From Micractinium sp. NFX-FRZ (lineage: Eukaryota; Chlorophyta; Trebouxiophyceae; Chlorellales; Chlorellaceae), in assembly GCA_029339195.1 (NCBI GenBank), contig JAPTJF010000395.1:1-60450 (forward strand): 60,450 nucleotides of DNA, read 5' to 3'. A program made the position numbers and the translations under genes. Positions 46,945 through 58,500 of this stretch are shown here, one piece after another (within the stretch, counting starts at the first letter, position 1; the number at the start of each line of letters is the position of its first letter). Below the pieces are notes generated by a model. That model searched no databases. It was not told where the DNA came from and was given only the letters and a program-made list of their open reading frames with translations.

Positions 46945-48302
46945 TTACGCCTTCTTGGGGGCAGCGGGCTTCTTGGCTGCGGGCTTCTTGGCACCGGGCT
47001 TCTTGGCAGCAGCGGGCTTCTTGGCGGCAGCGGGCTGCAGGGGGAGGGGGAGCAGGCGGCAGAGGCGGGCAGAAAGGATTCAAATGGATGCGTCGCCAGG
47101 CAAGCGCAGGCATGGAAGCTTGTGCCAGCCTTGACTGTCAGCTATACCACTTGCTCCAAGTGCCCCTACATTGCAAGCCTCCACCCTGCCCCTCCCCACC
47201 ATTGCCCAGCTGGCGCGGCCTCTCACCCACCTTCTTGGGGGCAGCGGCCTTCTTGGGGGTGGCGGCCTTCTTGGGGGCCGGCTTGGTGGCGGCGGCCTGC
47301 GGGGGGCGGGGACAAGCGCAGGAAGTGGCAGGCGCTTGTCGTGAGCTGCCATTTGCTTCAGGTCATCTGGCCGACGTAGTGCGTGGGGGTGGCCTTGGAA
47401 TTTGCCGGGGTAGACAGGTGCCAGGCTTGGTGTCGGTGGTGGGCTCCACCGCCGCCACCAGAGCCCCCACGCCCCGCTGCCAGCCCAGTTCTTGTGCGCA
47501 CAAGCCAGCAAAACAAGCAGATGAACCCACCTTCTTGGGCGCGGCCTTCTTGGTGGCGGTGGTCTTCTTCACCTGCAGGCAGGGCAGGTGACGGAAGGGC
47601 GGCAGGGGGCAAGTTAGGGCACCAGCAGGCCGCCGACGTGCTTTGCCGCACGACGCTCGCCCCCGTCTGGCGCTGCGGTCAGCAACCCAACCAGCGCTGC
47701 CTGCCTGCCCAGCGCTCCCAGCGCCAGCCGCAACCGCAGCTTGCCTTGGGGGCGGCAGCCTTGGGCTTGGCAGCGGTCGCCTTCTTGGCGGGGGTGGCCT
47801 TCTTGGCGGCGGGGGCGGCCTTGGTGGTCTTGGCCACAGCCGCCTTCTTCACAGCCGCCGCCTTCTTGGCCACCGGCTTCTTGGTGGGGCTCTTCTTCGC
47901 GGGGGCAGCCTGCTGGGGCGGGGTCCAGGGCAGGAGATGAGGGGCAGCGCAGGGAGGGGTGCAGGGGAGGGGGAGCAGCACGGCGGGGGAGGGGCCGCCA
48001 GCGCCAATAGCCAATAGAGATCCTGACTGACACATGTGGTGGGGCCCTTGACCGCCCCGGCAATGGCCTTTTCGGACGCACACATGGCCACCATGGAGGC
48101 CCGCCAAGCCGCATGGCGCGGGCCCTCCGCTCGAGCTGTTGTTGACACTCAAGCTGCGGGCTGCTAGCTCCGCCATTCAACGCTGCACGCCTCCCCCTGC
48201 CCCGCCGCGAGGCGCAGAGCAGGCTTAAGGTTCATGGCCGCATGTTGAAGCCGGCGCAGCGCAGGCGAGCAAGCGTGGAGGGTCGCGCACCTTGGGAGCC
48301 AT
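46945..48302 (-). CDS. histone H1-like tail protein without a globular domain
   Basis: Five exons: 48291-48302 (a 12-base exon, MAPK), 47745-47909, 47531-47572, 47231-47296, 46945-47034. They sum to 125 codons (124 residues). The product is almost wholly Ala, Lys and Pro: [52 protein letters not shown], then [20 protein letters not shown] before the final Ala. This is the composition of an H1 C-terminal tail, and VKKTTATKK recurs in the true H1 at 50752. No winged-helix (H15) domain is present. The donor after exon 2 is GC (AAG/GCAAGC), a GC-AG intron. It would be expected to bind linker DNA. Tail-only H1 proteins are known from some protists and bacteria. It is divergent from the H1 gene, 2.4 kb away. 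Confidence 0.8.
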
Positions 48303-50751
48303 TGTGAGGTGCTGGGTGGGCCGAGTTAGACAGAAGGTGGAGGAGGCTGGACAGCGAGTGAGCGCGAGGAGACAAGTGCCGCCGCTGGGCAGGCCCGGGA
48401 ACTTGGCCAGCAACCTCCACGCTGGGGGCAGCAGGCGCAGCGTGGGCGGTGGGCGGCGGCAGGACGGCAGGAGTGTCGGGGCTGCAGGGTCTGAAGCGCT
48501 GTGGCGCGGCTACTCAAGACCACATGTCAACTCCAAAGGGTGAAGCAGCGATACTATGCATGTATGTGCGGAATGGGCTGCGCCTGGGCAGCGTGCCGGC
48601 CTTGGCGGCACTGTCGGCACCAAGTGGTGGGCTGACTCCCGCAACTGCCCGCGCACCGGTGCATAGCACGGCATGCCAAGTTGCCTACTCTTACAGATCA
48701 CAAGGAAGGTTGGCAGTTTGCTAGGTTTGCAACAAGGTCCCCTGCACGGCCTGTTCGCGCTGGGCAAAGGGTATGGGAGTGACACGAAGCCGGAGCCGCC
48801 CGCTGGCGGCCCGCAGAACCCCTCCTCTTGCACCCCCTTCCCCCGCCCCTGAACTTGGCCCAAACTCTGCGCCAGCGTCCTTCGCACCATTATAAGACTC
48901 CCAGTCAACAAATTCAGCGGTTATGTGGCCGGTTCAGGAGCGCGCTGTGCTTCTGTGCTGGTGCAAGGCGGGGCTACAGAAACACGCGACGGCGGGGCAC
49001 GTACTGGCGCACCGCCGCCACTCCATGACCCTGCCCACCGGCCTGCAGGATAACACCTGTGTGACGCTGTGAAGACACTGAGACGTGAAGTCATTTTTGG
49101 AAGATCCGCCTGTGGCAGCTTCAACCATGGTATGGCCGGGCGTGTGGGTGGGCGGGTGCAAGGGGCACCAGCCGTGCTGGCAACCTGGCGACGAGAGTTC
49201 TTTTACTTGTAATCGGCGCACCCGCAGCGACTCCTCGACATTGCGAGCGATTTATATGCACGAAAATGAACTCTTATGAAGGCAGGCAGCAAGCACGACG
49301 GTGCATCAAGCACGGGCGCCGCTGGTGATGCGCGAGCCGGAGGCGGCACCGCCAGGGGGCACGTGCAGGTGAGCGGACCCTGAGCCTGGCAGTGGTCCTT
49401 TCCGACTCTGATGAACACTCTTACAGTAGGCAGAGGGCTAATGGTGTGCGGGAAGGCAGCTCAATTGGGGCCGCCCAACGTCCTGCTGGCGTCATGGCGC
49501 CCCTCGCCCAACTCAACCAAACACACCCTGGGGCGCACCGTGAGGGCGCGGCGGGGCGGCGCTGATGGTGCCCAGATGAGTGGTCATGTTGCTGCTTTAC
49601 GCTTCTGGTACTTTGTTGAATGCGTGTGGACACATCTACATCACGAGACTGAGCAGGCGCTGGCGGGAAGCGCGGCACGCGGAGGGTAGCTGTGGGCTGG
49701 CGTGGAGCCGGAACCTCGGGTGTGGACTGCACAAGCGGCCCCCCATGCAGGCCTCAGAGAGGCGAAGTGCGCGTGCATCTCTCTCCATTTCTTCGCCAGA
49801 GGTTTCGCAGCAGATAAATGACTGCAACACGCCATCCCGTCGCACGCATGATGTGCAGCGTGGGCGCGAATGCCGCCAACCAAGCACGGAAGCCAAGCAC
49901 GCGCTTTGGGGCACGGTGGCCAGCGGCTCCTGACGAGGCAGAGGAGCTGTGAAGAAGGTTTATTGTCGCCATGCAGGGTACCATGAACAATTTGAGCTGG
50001 GGGAACGAAGCATGGAAACGCTGCGCAGCCCCTCAGAGGCGGCGCAGCTTGCCGGGTGGCGGGGGCATGGGCCCGGCGGGCGGGGGGTGTCCGCTGGGTG
50101 GCATGAGCAGTCTGGCCCTTTGAAGGCAGGTTTTCCCACCAACGCCGCACCTCCCTCCATCCTGAGAGCACCACGAGCCTACCGCTGGGCCAAGACAGAT
50201 AAGCAGCGCCCAATTTGTGGACTTTCGGCATGGCGGCACAAGACCGCCCGCGTGCTTCCTCCGAACAGGCGGCGTCAGCTAGGTTGGCCGGCGGGGGGGC
50301 CTGGGGGCCCACTTGTGCGCCGGAAACGTCCGCAAAGGTGACGGATTGATGTAAGAACATCACTAGAAGCCCAGGCGCACGATCTGCATGCCACAGGCCC
50401 CCCTCAGTACACCTTGCGCCACGGCGGCGGGAGCGGCGCCAGGGCGGCATGAGGCAGGCGGAGAGGCACCCCCTGCCTCTTCCGCTCCCCCCTCCCCGGC
50501 CCACAACTGTTCTTTTAGGACCCAAACCAATCCCTTGCGACTCTGGGGGGCGCGCAGGGGGGCCGGGGAAGGGGCGGGCCACGAGGCGCCCACCTATCCT
50601 GGGGTCCACCCATGCCGGCCTCTGACTGGCTGGCAGCAGCCATCAGCAGTTGGCGCCAGGCGCTCTGCTATTTGTTGACCCCTAGCAGTCTTCCCAGCTT
50701 TACCCTCCCAGCACCCAGCTCTCCACTCACTCCAGCACCCACCTCGCCACC
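48303..50751. other. 2.4-kb interval between the two H1-type genes
   Basis: No gene is supported. It should hold the promoters of the divergent H1-like and H1 genes. ATTATAAG at about 48890 resembles a TATA box but leads to no convincing coding exon. A 322-codon minus-strand frame (49641-50609) has Cys/Pro/Arg-rich composition without domains. TTGGCGCC, near-palindromic and E2F-like, lies at about 50649, 100 bases before the H1 ATG. Confidence 0.5.
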
Positions 50752-51744
50752 ATGTCCGCCGTCGCCAAGGCCCCCCCGGCTCACCCGCCGTATGTCACCA
50801 TGATCGCGGCCGCCATCAAGGCGCTGAAGGAGCGCACCGGCTCCTCCTCTGTGGCCATCGCCAAGTACATCGGCGGCAACTACAAGGTGCCCGCGGGCTT
50901 TGAGAAGACCCTCAGCCAGCAGCTCAAGCGCCTGGCAGCCGGCGGCAAGCTGGTCCGCGTGAAGGCCTCCTTCAAGCTCAGCGAGGAGCTGAAGAAGGAG
51001 CCCAAGAAGGTGGGCGGGTGGTGAGGGAGAGGCCGGGCGAGGGAGGAGGAGGGGCCTTGCATCCGGCGGCGGCAGGCGGGCGACGGCGACAGCTAGGGCG
51101 CCGGCGCTGGGCTTGCATGTGGGTTCCACAGCTCAACCACGCGCGCTGCCTCTGACATTTACTACATCCCTGCCTGCCCTGCTGCAGAAGGTGGTCAAGA
51201 AGCCTGCTGCCAAGGTGCGCTGGCCGCTGGTGGGGGGCGAGAGCACGACAGTCGAGAGCACGACAGTTGAGGGGCTGTTTTGAAAGCGTGGGGCCTGCAC
51301 TTGGCGCTTGCGACTCACACTGCTTGCTCGCCTGCCGCCCCCTGCCGCCCTCTACAGAAGACCCCGGCCAAGAAGAAGGCTGCCCCCAAGGCCGCCAAGG
51401 CCGCCGGCGAGAAGCCCAAGGCCAAGGTGGGCTGCCGGTGGTGGCGTGTTGTGCGGGTGTTGTGCGGATGCATCTGTGGCTGGGGGGATTGCCTCTTGAT
51501 CATGTGCACCGCAGGGCAGCCCCCGTGCACATCCAGGCCTCACCCCTCCCCTCTGCCCCCTCTTCCGTTCCCACAGAAGCCCGCTGCCAAGAAGCCCGCT
51601 GGCGAGAAGAAGGTGAAGGCCAAGACAACCGTTAAGAAGACCACCGCCACCAAGAAGACTGCCCCCAAGGCCGTTAAGAAGGCTGCCCCCAAGAAGACGG
51701 CCGCCCCCAAGGCAAAGAAGGCCGCCCCCGCCAAGAAGGCATGA
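50752..51744 (+). CDS. linker histone H1
   Basis: Four exons: 50752-51009, 51188-51214, 51358-51426, 51577-51744, totalling 174 codons (173 residues). Residues about 10-85 are the H15 winged-helix globular domain: [54 protein letters not shown] and SFKLSEEL. The remaining half is a Lys/Ala/Pro tail ([31 protein letters not shown]) ending in KKAAPAKKA. It is a complete H1 that binds nucleosome linker DNA. The start context is CACCATGTC. The globular domain is in exon 1 and the introns cut only the tail, at codon boundaries after AAG. No TGTAA follows within 1 kb; CATAAAACC at about 51863 is the only A-rich candidate. Confidence 0.93.
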
Positions 51745-51932
51745 AGCGGCACGCCCCGCCCCCCTCACCCCGCCCGCCACCCGACGCCACCTTGACTCCT
51801 GACGTCTGACGACACCTGACTGACCTCGACTGACCGACCGACCCTCCTCCGCCCTCCACATCCATAAAACCCCACCCCAAAAACAATCGGTGTTATTCAA
51901 CACCAACCCCATGCCGGAACGCAGCCCCCTGT

Positions 51933-53132
51933 GTGCCCGCTCCCCTTCCCCTGGCCTGTCTCTCGGTGGTCCCTGTGTGTTGCGCTGCCCCTGGCTGCTG
52001 CCTCCTGCTGGCCCCTGCACCCCTGGCCAGCACCTGCTCCCACCGTGCGCCTGCTTTGGACGGCAGGCGCGCAGGCTGCGGGTGCGGGTGGCATGCGCGC
52101 CTGCCCCCGACCTGCCTGCCCTGCCACCCGCTGACGGCCCCCCTCCTGCAGTGCTACCAGCCTCAGGCTGATCCAGAAGACCACGGCTGTGCCCCTGCTA
52201 AGCATTTCGCCATTCCTGAGCACCTGGCCCGCCGCCTGCTGGCAGCAGCCCCGCCAGGCAGCAGCCCTGCTGCTGGCACCAGACCGGCGCCAGCAGCTGC
52301 CGTGGCAGCCGCCGAGCCGGCACTGGCAGCTGCGGTGGCAGCACCTGCCCTGGCGCCTGCTGCGGCAGCTGCAGAGCCGCCGCAGTCGGTTTGCAGGCCG
52401 GTAGCCGCCATGTGCTCCCTGGTGCTTCAGCGGCCACAGCAGAGCCCACGTGGCGCTGCAGGGCTGGAGGGCAAGGGGGCTGTCGGCTCATCTGAGGCAG
52501 CGCCGCCAGCAGGAGCAGGAGCATTAGCACAGCCTGCTTGCATGCCTCCCGAGGGCACCATGGAGCAGCGGCAGCGCACGAGTGCTGGTGGGATGGTGCC
52601 AGCACCCCAGGCAGCGGCGCTGGCTGCAGCGCCCGTCACGGCCTTCCACGGGCAGGCCGCAGGAGGCACCAGTGCACAGCGAGTGGCAGTGGCAGCTGCG
52701 GGCGGCCCAAGCCCCAGTCCAGCTCAGGGACCACTTGTGCCAGCGGTGCATGTGGCACCAGCAGCAGCAGAGGAGGACGGTGTGTGTGCTTCCCCCTCCA
52801 AACGGCGGCGGCTCGAAAACACAACACCTGCACCGGGCGGCGGCTGCGGAGCAGCCACGCTCCTCCGCTGGGCTGCGCCGCCTGCTGCTGCCTTTGGCCC
52901 GGAAGCTTCCGAGCGGCTGCCTCGACCGCCGCCAGCCGCCCAACTGTTTGCTGACCCTCTGCTCTCCAGCGCACTTGGCGGAGGCATCGGTGCCCCTGCC
53001 GGCAGCCGCGCCTTCCCCGCCTCGCCGGCTGACCACGGAGCTTCTGGCGGGCCGACCAAGGCCGGCTGTGTGGCGGCATCAGCAACAGCAACGCAGTTCC
53101 ACGATTCCCCGGCAAAGGTGCGGCCGCGGTGA
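51933..53132 (+). pseudogene. second copy of the kinase-like gene tail, without kinase domain (right arm)
   Basis: This is the right-arm copy of the tail exon of the gene at 29328-36106. The acceptor CTCCTGCAG is kept just before the exon (52150). The frame is open through QADPEDHGCAPAKHFAIPEH, a long Ala/Pro stretch, the NLS-like SKRRRLEN and HDSPAK, then a GTGCGG donor or, unspliced, a stop at 53130-53132. No kinase-domain exons precede it: upstream lies the H1 gene, on the same strand. It is an orphan gene fragment in the present orientation. The lack of stops or frameshifts over about 320 codons despite many substitutions suggests either recent origin or continued use. Confidence 0.7.
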
Positions 53133-55235
53133 AGCCTGTGCTCGTGCTGATTGCTGTGACATGCTGTGACATCACGCTCAGCACATGGCCTTGTCAAGGC
53201 TTGGACCACCACCTCTCCCGCCACTTTCGCACTGCCATACCTCTTGGCCTGCCCAGCTGCACTCGGCATTTGTTTGCTGGAGCCTGCCTGCATGCCATGC
53301 AGCGTTGCGCAGCCTCTGGGTTTTCTGTGGGCCGTGGGTGGAACCTTCTGTTGCTCACAGCGTGTCCGCTCCCCTGCTGCAGCCCTCCTACACATAGGGT
53401 GTGCTCAGCAGGCTGCACTGGCGGACCGGCGGTGCCCGTGCCGTGCCTGCGTGTGAGTCTGGGCAACATGTCCCTCAGTACATCTCGGAGATGTTGTAGT
53501 ACACAGTGCGCTGTAACTTTCATCCAATAGGGCATGGTCACGTGGCAGGATCTGAAGAAATACAGCTAGTGGTGACCGCGCCAGCGTGCCTGCGTGCCGC
53601 GCTGCGGCAGCGGCAGGCTACATGGCGGTACGGGACAGCCTAGGGAGGCGCGTTGGGGATCGCTTTGGGGCACTTTGGCCGCAGCTCATCACTCATGTAT
53701 AACCTGCTTGGAGTTATTCACGGCAAAGCTGCTAACTCCATCTCTCTCACGTTTTGCCGATGCGGCGAGCGGCACGGTGCGGTAGCAGGGCGGCGGCAGC
53801 AGGGCGGCGTGGCTGTAGCGGCAGGCTATAGGGTGGTGGCAGGCGCTTGGTTCTCCAAGCGCTTGGCCTTGGCCTTGCAAGCGCTTGGCTGTCCAAGCGC
53901 TTACCCTACAAAGTGCTTACCCCTACAAAGCGCTTACCCCTGCCAAGCGCTTGCCCCCTCCAAGCGCTTACCCCTGCCAAGCGCTTGCGCCCTTCAAGCG
54001 CTTGCCCCCTGCCAAGCGCTTGCCCCTCCAAGCGCTTACCCCTGCCAAGCGCTTACCCTTGCCAAGCGCTTGCCACCTCCAAGCGCTTACCCTTGCAAAG
54101 CGCTTGCCCCCTTCAAGCGCTTACCCCCTGCCAAGCGCTTGCCACCTCCAAGCGCTTACCCTTGCCAAGCGCTTGCCCCCTTCAAGCGCTTGCCAGCTGG
54201 AGCCAGGTGGGTCCGGCGGCGGGACCGTGTCCTCGCCTGGGCACCACGAGTGTGGCTGTGCCACAACCTGGCCACCAATGTGGGGTTCGTCTGCAAGCAC
54301 ATCCCATGGTTCTGTAACACTGACGCGCAGCCTGCTTCTGCATAGGGCCCTGGCACACAGCGCATGCCTCAGCAGCGCTGCCGCTCTACCGGCCGGCAAG
54401 GCAAGGGAATTGCAAGGGCTGAATGCTACAGGCATGTGCTGGTTGGCGTGGGCCGTGCCGCTACCCCAGGTTACCAGGCAAGGCTTTGCCAGCAAGGGAG
54501 GGCTGCGTCTTGTCAACGGTCGACAAGTGAGGCCTGCGGGGGCGGCACATACACCCCACGCTGCCCCTCTCCCTGGCGCCCTTGCAAGGCCAGCTTGCGG
54601 CCGTTGAGCTGGAGAGTGGTCTGTTGGAACCCGTGTCCGTCCTCTCACCGCTGACTTCTGGTGTCAGGGCAACATGACAACTTTGAGTATCAGTTACAGG
54701 GGGGTCACATGTGTGTCGAGCATGGAGCAGGATGCTGCAGAGGTGGGGTGAGTGCATGGGGACAGGTGCTGGAAACAGCCCGAAGGGCAGGCGTGTGGGC
54801 ACAGGCGTGATTCTGGTGCTCGATGCTGGCAGGGAGGAAGCACGGCATGGCAGGCTGGGTGGGGGTACAGGCATTGAAACAACGGGGCAGAGCAAAGCAC
54901 AGCAGGCTACATGTGGGGGCTGGGGTGCCCCCCGTGTTGTGGGTGTGTTTCTGATGGGGGGAGACAAGGGGGGTGCAGATGGATGCCCCGCTCATACGTA
55001 ATGAGTAGCTATGTATGCCAGTTGGCGGCAACACAATTCAGGGTTGGCATCGAGGGGTGCGCCAGGGGTGAGCTGGCGCCGCTATCTGAGGAGGTGCCTG
55101 TGCGCTGCCTGCCTGCCTGCACGCCGTGCTGAGGCAGCGGCGGCTGCATGGGGCACGGCCCGGCCTGGTGAGGTGCGCTGGGGGGCGCTGTAGGGCAGAC
55201 AAGCGGCGTGCCCACAGCGGCGCCCCGCTGCCCTG
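52029..55235. repeat. right arm of the 3.2-kb inverted repeat
   Basis: Reverse-complement counterpart of 27165-30438, starting 285 bases after the H1 stop codon. It includes the orphan tail exon, the TGTAA at 53511, the AAGCGCTT array (longer here) and a copy of the cystatin 3' region on the minus strand. It ends about 120 bases before the TGTAA of the UBX gene. The two arms differ by scattered substitutions and array length. Confidence 0.85.
53848..54195. repeat. minisatellite of palindromic AAGCGCTT units (right arm)
   Basis: About 19 perfect AAGCGCTT copies plus variants (such as AAGTGCTT), with C-rich spacers CCCCTGCC, CCCTCC and CCCCTTC. It is the reverse-complement relative of the array at 28388-28621 but about six units longer, so the number changed after the arms separated. 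Confidence 0.9.
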
Positions 55236-55352
55236 TGCCGCCCTGGCCCTTGCCGGCTCCGCCTCGTGGGCTCCGGTGCGCTGTGACCCCACACACGCTG
55301 TGACCACACGCCCGAGCGTGCCTGCCGCCGTGGCTGCTGCCGGGTGCGTTCT

Positions 55353-55357
55353 TTACA
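55353..55357 (-). terminator. TGTAA polyadenylation signal, UBX gene
   Basis: TTACA on the plus strand, 148 bases past the UBX gene stop codon at 55505-55507. Confidence 0.6.
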
Positions 55358-55504
55358 TGTGCACGCAGAAGTGCTTGCTGTACAGAGAGGGAGTGCAGGG
55401 CCCAGCCGCAGGGGGCTGACCGGCCAGGCAAGGTTGGGGCTGGGGCATGCCGGCGCTGCTTTCGCCGTGGTGCCGCAGCTGCCCGGCAGCTGCCGGCCGG
55501 CCTG

Positions 55505-58500
55505 TCAGTTGCGCCACTTGAGCACCAGCATTGCGCCGCTCAGCCCTGCAGCCTCCAGGGTCTGCTGCTGGTCCTCCAGAGCAGGGGCGCCTGCAGCAGC
55601 CAGAGGCACGTTTCCCATTCAGATTTCACATCTCCAATGCAAGCAGACAGCTATGTTGCACCCCTCCACACAAAGCAAGCAGCGAGGCAGGCGGGCAGCC
55701 ACCGCAGCCACCGCAGCTGACGCAAAGCAGCCTGCTGCCCAGACACACGGCTCCCCCCACGCACCAGGGAAGCCTTGTGACACCAGGAACGCCCGCCCGC
55801 CTGCCGCCTCCTCGCTCTGTGAGAGGCACAGGTCGTAGAGGGCTGCCACCGGGGCGGACGCCGGGAAGCGCCGCTGGCAGCGCCGGCCGTCGGGCAGGCG
55901 CACCGCTGCGGGGCGGAGGCAAGGGGAGAGGGGCGAAATCAGGCGGGGCACGGGGTGGTTGGGTGGTGGGGGAGGGCAGGTTTGGGGGGTTCTCCCAATG
56001 GGCCGGGCGGCAGGACAAGATGTGTGAGACTGCCGCCGAGTGTGTCCATACGCAGGCGGGGATGAGGCAAGGACGCCAGCATGGTTGGAGAGTCCTGCCC
56101 ACCGCTGCCCCGCGCAGTGCAGGACGCCCTGCCGGCAGCGGCAGCGCACCTATCCTGCAGCCTCCCTCCGCCGGCTCCTCTGGCAATCGAGCCGCCGCCT
56201 CCGCCTGCACCTCTGCCGCTGGGCGTGCCGGAGGCGCCGCTGCACCGCCCCCGGCTGCCGCAGGCTCCGCCGCTGCCTCCTCCTCCTCCTCCTCCTCCAT
56301 CTCTGCAAAAATGGAGAGTACAGCGGCAGGCAGGAGGCGGGTTTCAGCAGTGGTTGGGGGGGAGGACAAAGGAGGCAGGACTGACCAGTGGTCAAGCAGC
56401 CGCTGCAGGGCCCTCATGCGTCTTTCTGCCTCCTCCATCTCCTCCTTTCTTGAGTGGGGAGGCAGCAAGCCCTGAGGCAGCAGGCAGGAGGCAGCGGGTG
56501 CAGGGCCCTCCTCTGCCTCCCCCTCTCTACATCCATCCCGGCGCGTCAAAGGCAGCCTGCTGCACTGCCGGCGCTCGGCCGCAGCCCCTCTGCCAGCGCC
56601 AGGCACCCAACAGGCAGGAGGAGGAAGCTGGCATACCAACCGCAAGCACAGGCACACAGCTGTGGCCCCCAACGGAACTCTCTGCTCCCCCCTGTCTGGC
56701 CACTCCCAGGCGCGAATCGCAGCCCCCGCTGCGCGCACCTGTGCCTGCCCCCGAGCTGACCGCGCCGCTGCCAAAGCCGCTGCCAAAGCCGCTGCCGCCT
56801 GCGCTGGCCAGGCCGCTGCCGCCGCCGGTGCTGCGCCCCCCTGCATCCGCCATGCTCATCTCTAGCGCCCGCTGCAGCTCCTCCTCCTCGTTCAGCGGTG
56901 CCGGCGCCTGAACAGGGCACCGCAGGTCGGGGCGCAAGAAACGGGAAAATGAGACAGGGTGGGTCAAGCTGGGTTCGGTCGCTCTCTGCTGTAAAGCCGC
57001 CTGCCAGCGGGGCTCCTCCTGTGCAAGGGGAGGGCGTCCAAGCCTGGCAGCAAAGCGCAGGCACAAACCCCGCCCAGACCCCTCCAGTCCTGCAGCACGC
57101 CACCCCTGTACCTCCCCGCTTGCACCTCATCCCAACCCCCTCACCTGCCGCGCCACGCCCAGGTCCTTCCTACTGCGGTTGCGGCGTGCCAGCTGTGCAG
57201 CGCCGGGGTCGTGGATTGAGTAGTCCAGGAACGGCAGCAGCTCCTCCGTCAGCCTGCAGACAGTGGTGATAATAACAAAGTTGAGGGTAAATTTGAGATA
57301 AAAAAAAACAAAAAGATTGGCGGGTTGAATCCAGGGACAGCAGCAGCTCCTCGGTCAGCCTGCAGCACAATATGTGACTCGGGTGGTTGAGCAAGGGTGG
57401 TTGAACAATGAACGAGACGTAGAGCGCGGTAGGTTCTGTAGCCAAGGACCGCATCAGCTTCCCAACCAGCCTGCACATGCATCAGTTGAGAGCGGTGGGG
57501 ACGGAATCCGGTGCTTCAGTGGCGGACAGGGCGGGGACTGAGCAGTCTGGTAAAGACAGCTCCGATGCCAGCACCAGGCTTGATTAAGTGAGGCAAGGAC
57601 TGGCAACGTGCGGGTGGCAGCAGCGCAGGGAGGGCGCAAGGGGTGGGCCGGCTGCAGTGCGCCCGGCGGCTGCCTCTCCAGGCGTCGAGCCTGCGGCTAG
57701 CCAGGCTGTCTGGCTGGTGGTGGCCAGCTGACTGGGTGGCCACAGCCCGCCAGACTGCAGGATGGCCTCCCGCCCCCGCTCACCGCTCGGCGTCGATGAA
57801 ACCCGCCCACTGCCGCATGGGGGCCCCTGCAGGGCAGGCAGGCAATGCCACGGGGGCAGCAGTGGAGGTGTGACCACCCGCTGCTCAAAAGGCCTGTGAT
57901 GCGCCTGCGTACTGTGTCAGTGCAGCGACCTGCGCCTACATCAATCCACGTGTGCGTGTGCAGGCAGCAAGGCAACGAGGGAGCATGAAGGGCAGCTGTA
58001 GCACAGACAAGCGAGCAGGGACAAGCGAACACAGACTGAAGAAGGGAGGGACGTGAGGACGCGCACCTGTGACTGGGTCGATGACGAGCACTGCAGGCAG
58101 CTCCAGCACTCGGTAGAAGGACAGGAGCTTCTGGCCCTCCTCCACCATCTCATACGCCTGGCGGACGTGTGCAACACAGGAGGGGTTGAGTTTGTAAATG
58201 CAGGTGACGGCAGCAGCTTCTGGCCCTCCTCCACCATCTCATACGCCTGGGGGCCGTGTGCAACACAGGAGGGGTTCAGGTTGTGATGCCATGACGGAAG
58301 TGGTAGTGGCACGGTGAAGGTGCCTCTGCCTCGTGCTCTCCCACTCATGTTGATACGAATCACACCCCACCTCCGCGCGGCCCACTGCCTGCCCACCCCC
58401 TCCTCCCAGCCCTTTACCCTTCAATCAACTGGAACAGCACACAGCTGTTCCCCACCAGGCTGGCCCCTTCCTCGTTGTGCCACACACGCACTCACACTGG

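Noticed and set aside
48921..49070. Plus-strand start MWPVQERAVLLCWCKAG after a TATA-like ATTATAAG
   Set aside because: The frame stops after about 49 codons and no downstream exon can be joined with confidence.
49641..50609. 322-codon uninterrupted minus-strand frame between the H1-type genes
   Set aside because: Composition is Cys/Arg/Pro/Trp-rich as expected from random frames in GC-rich DNA, with no domain, signal or splice support.
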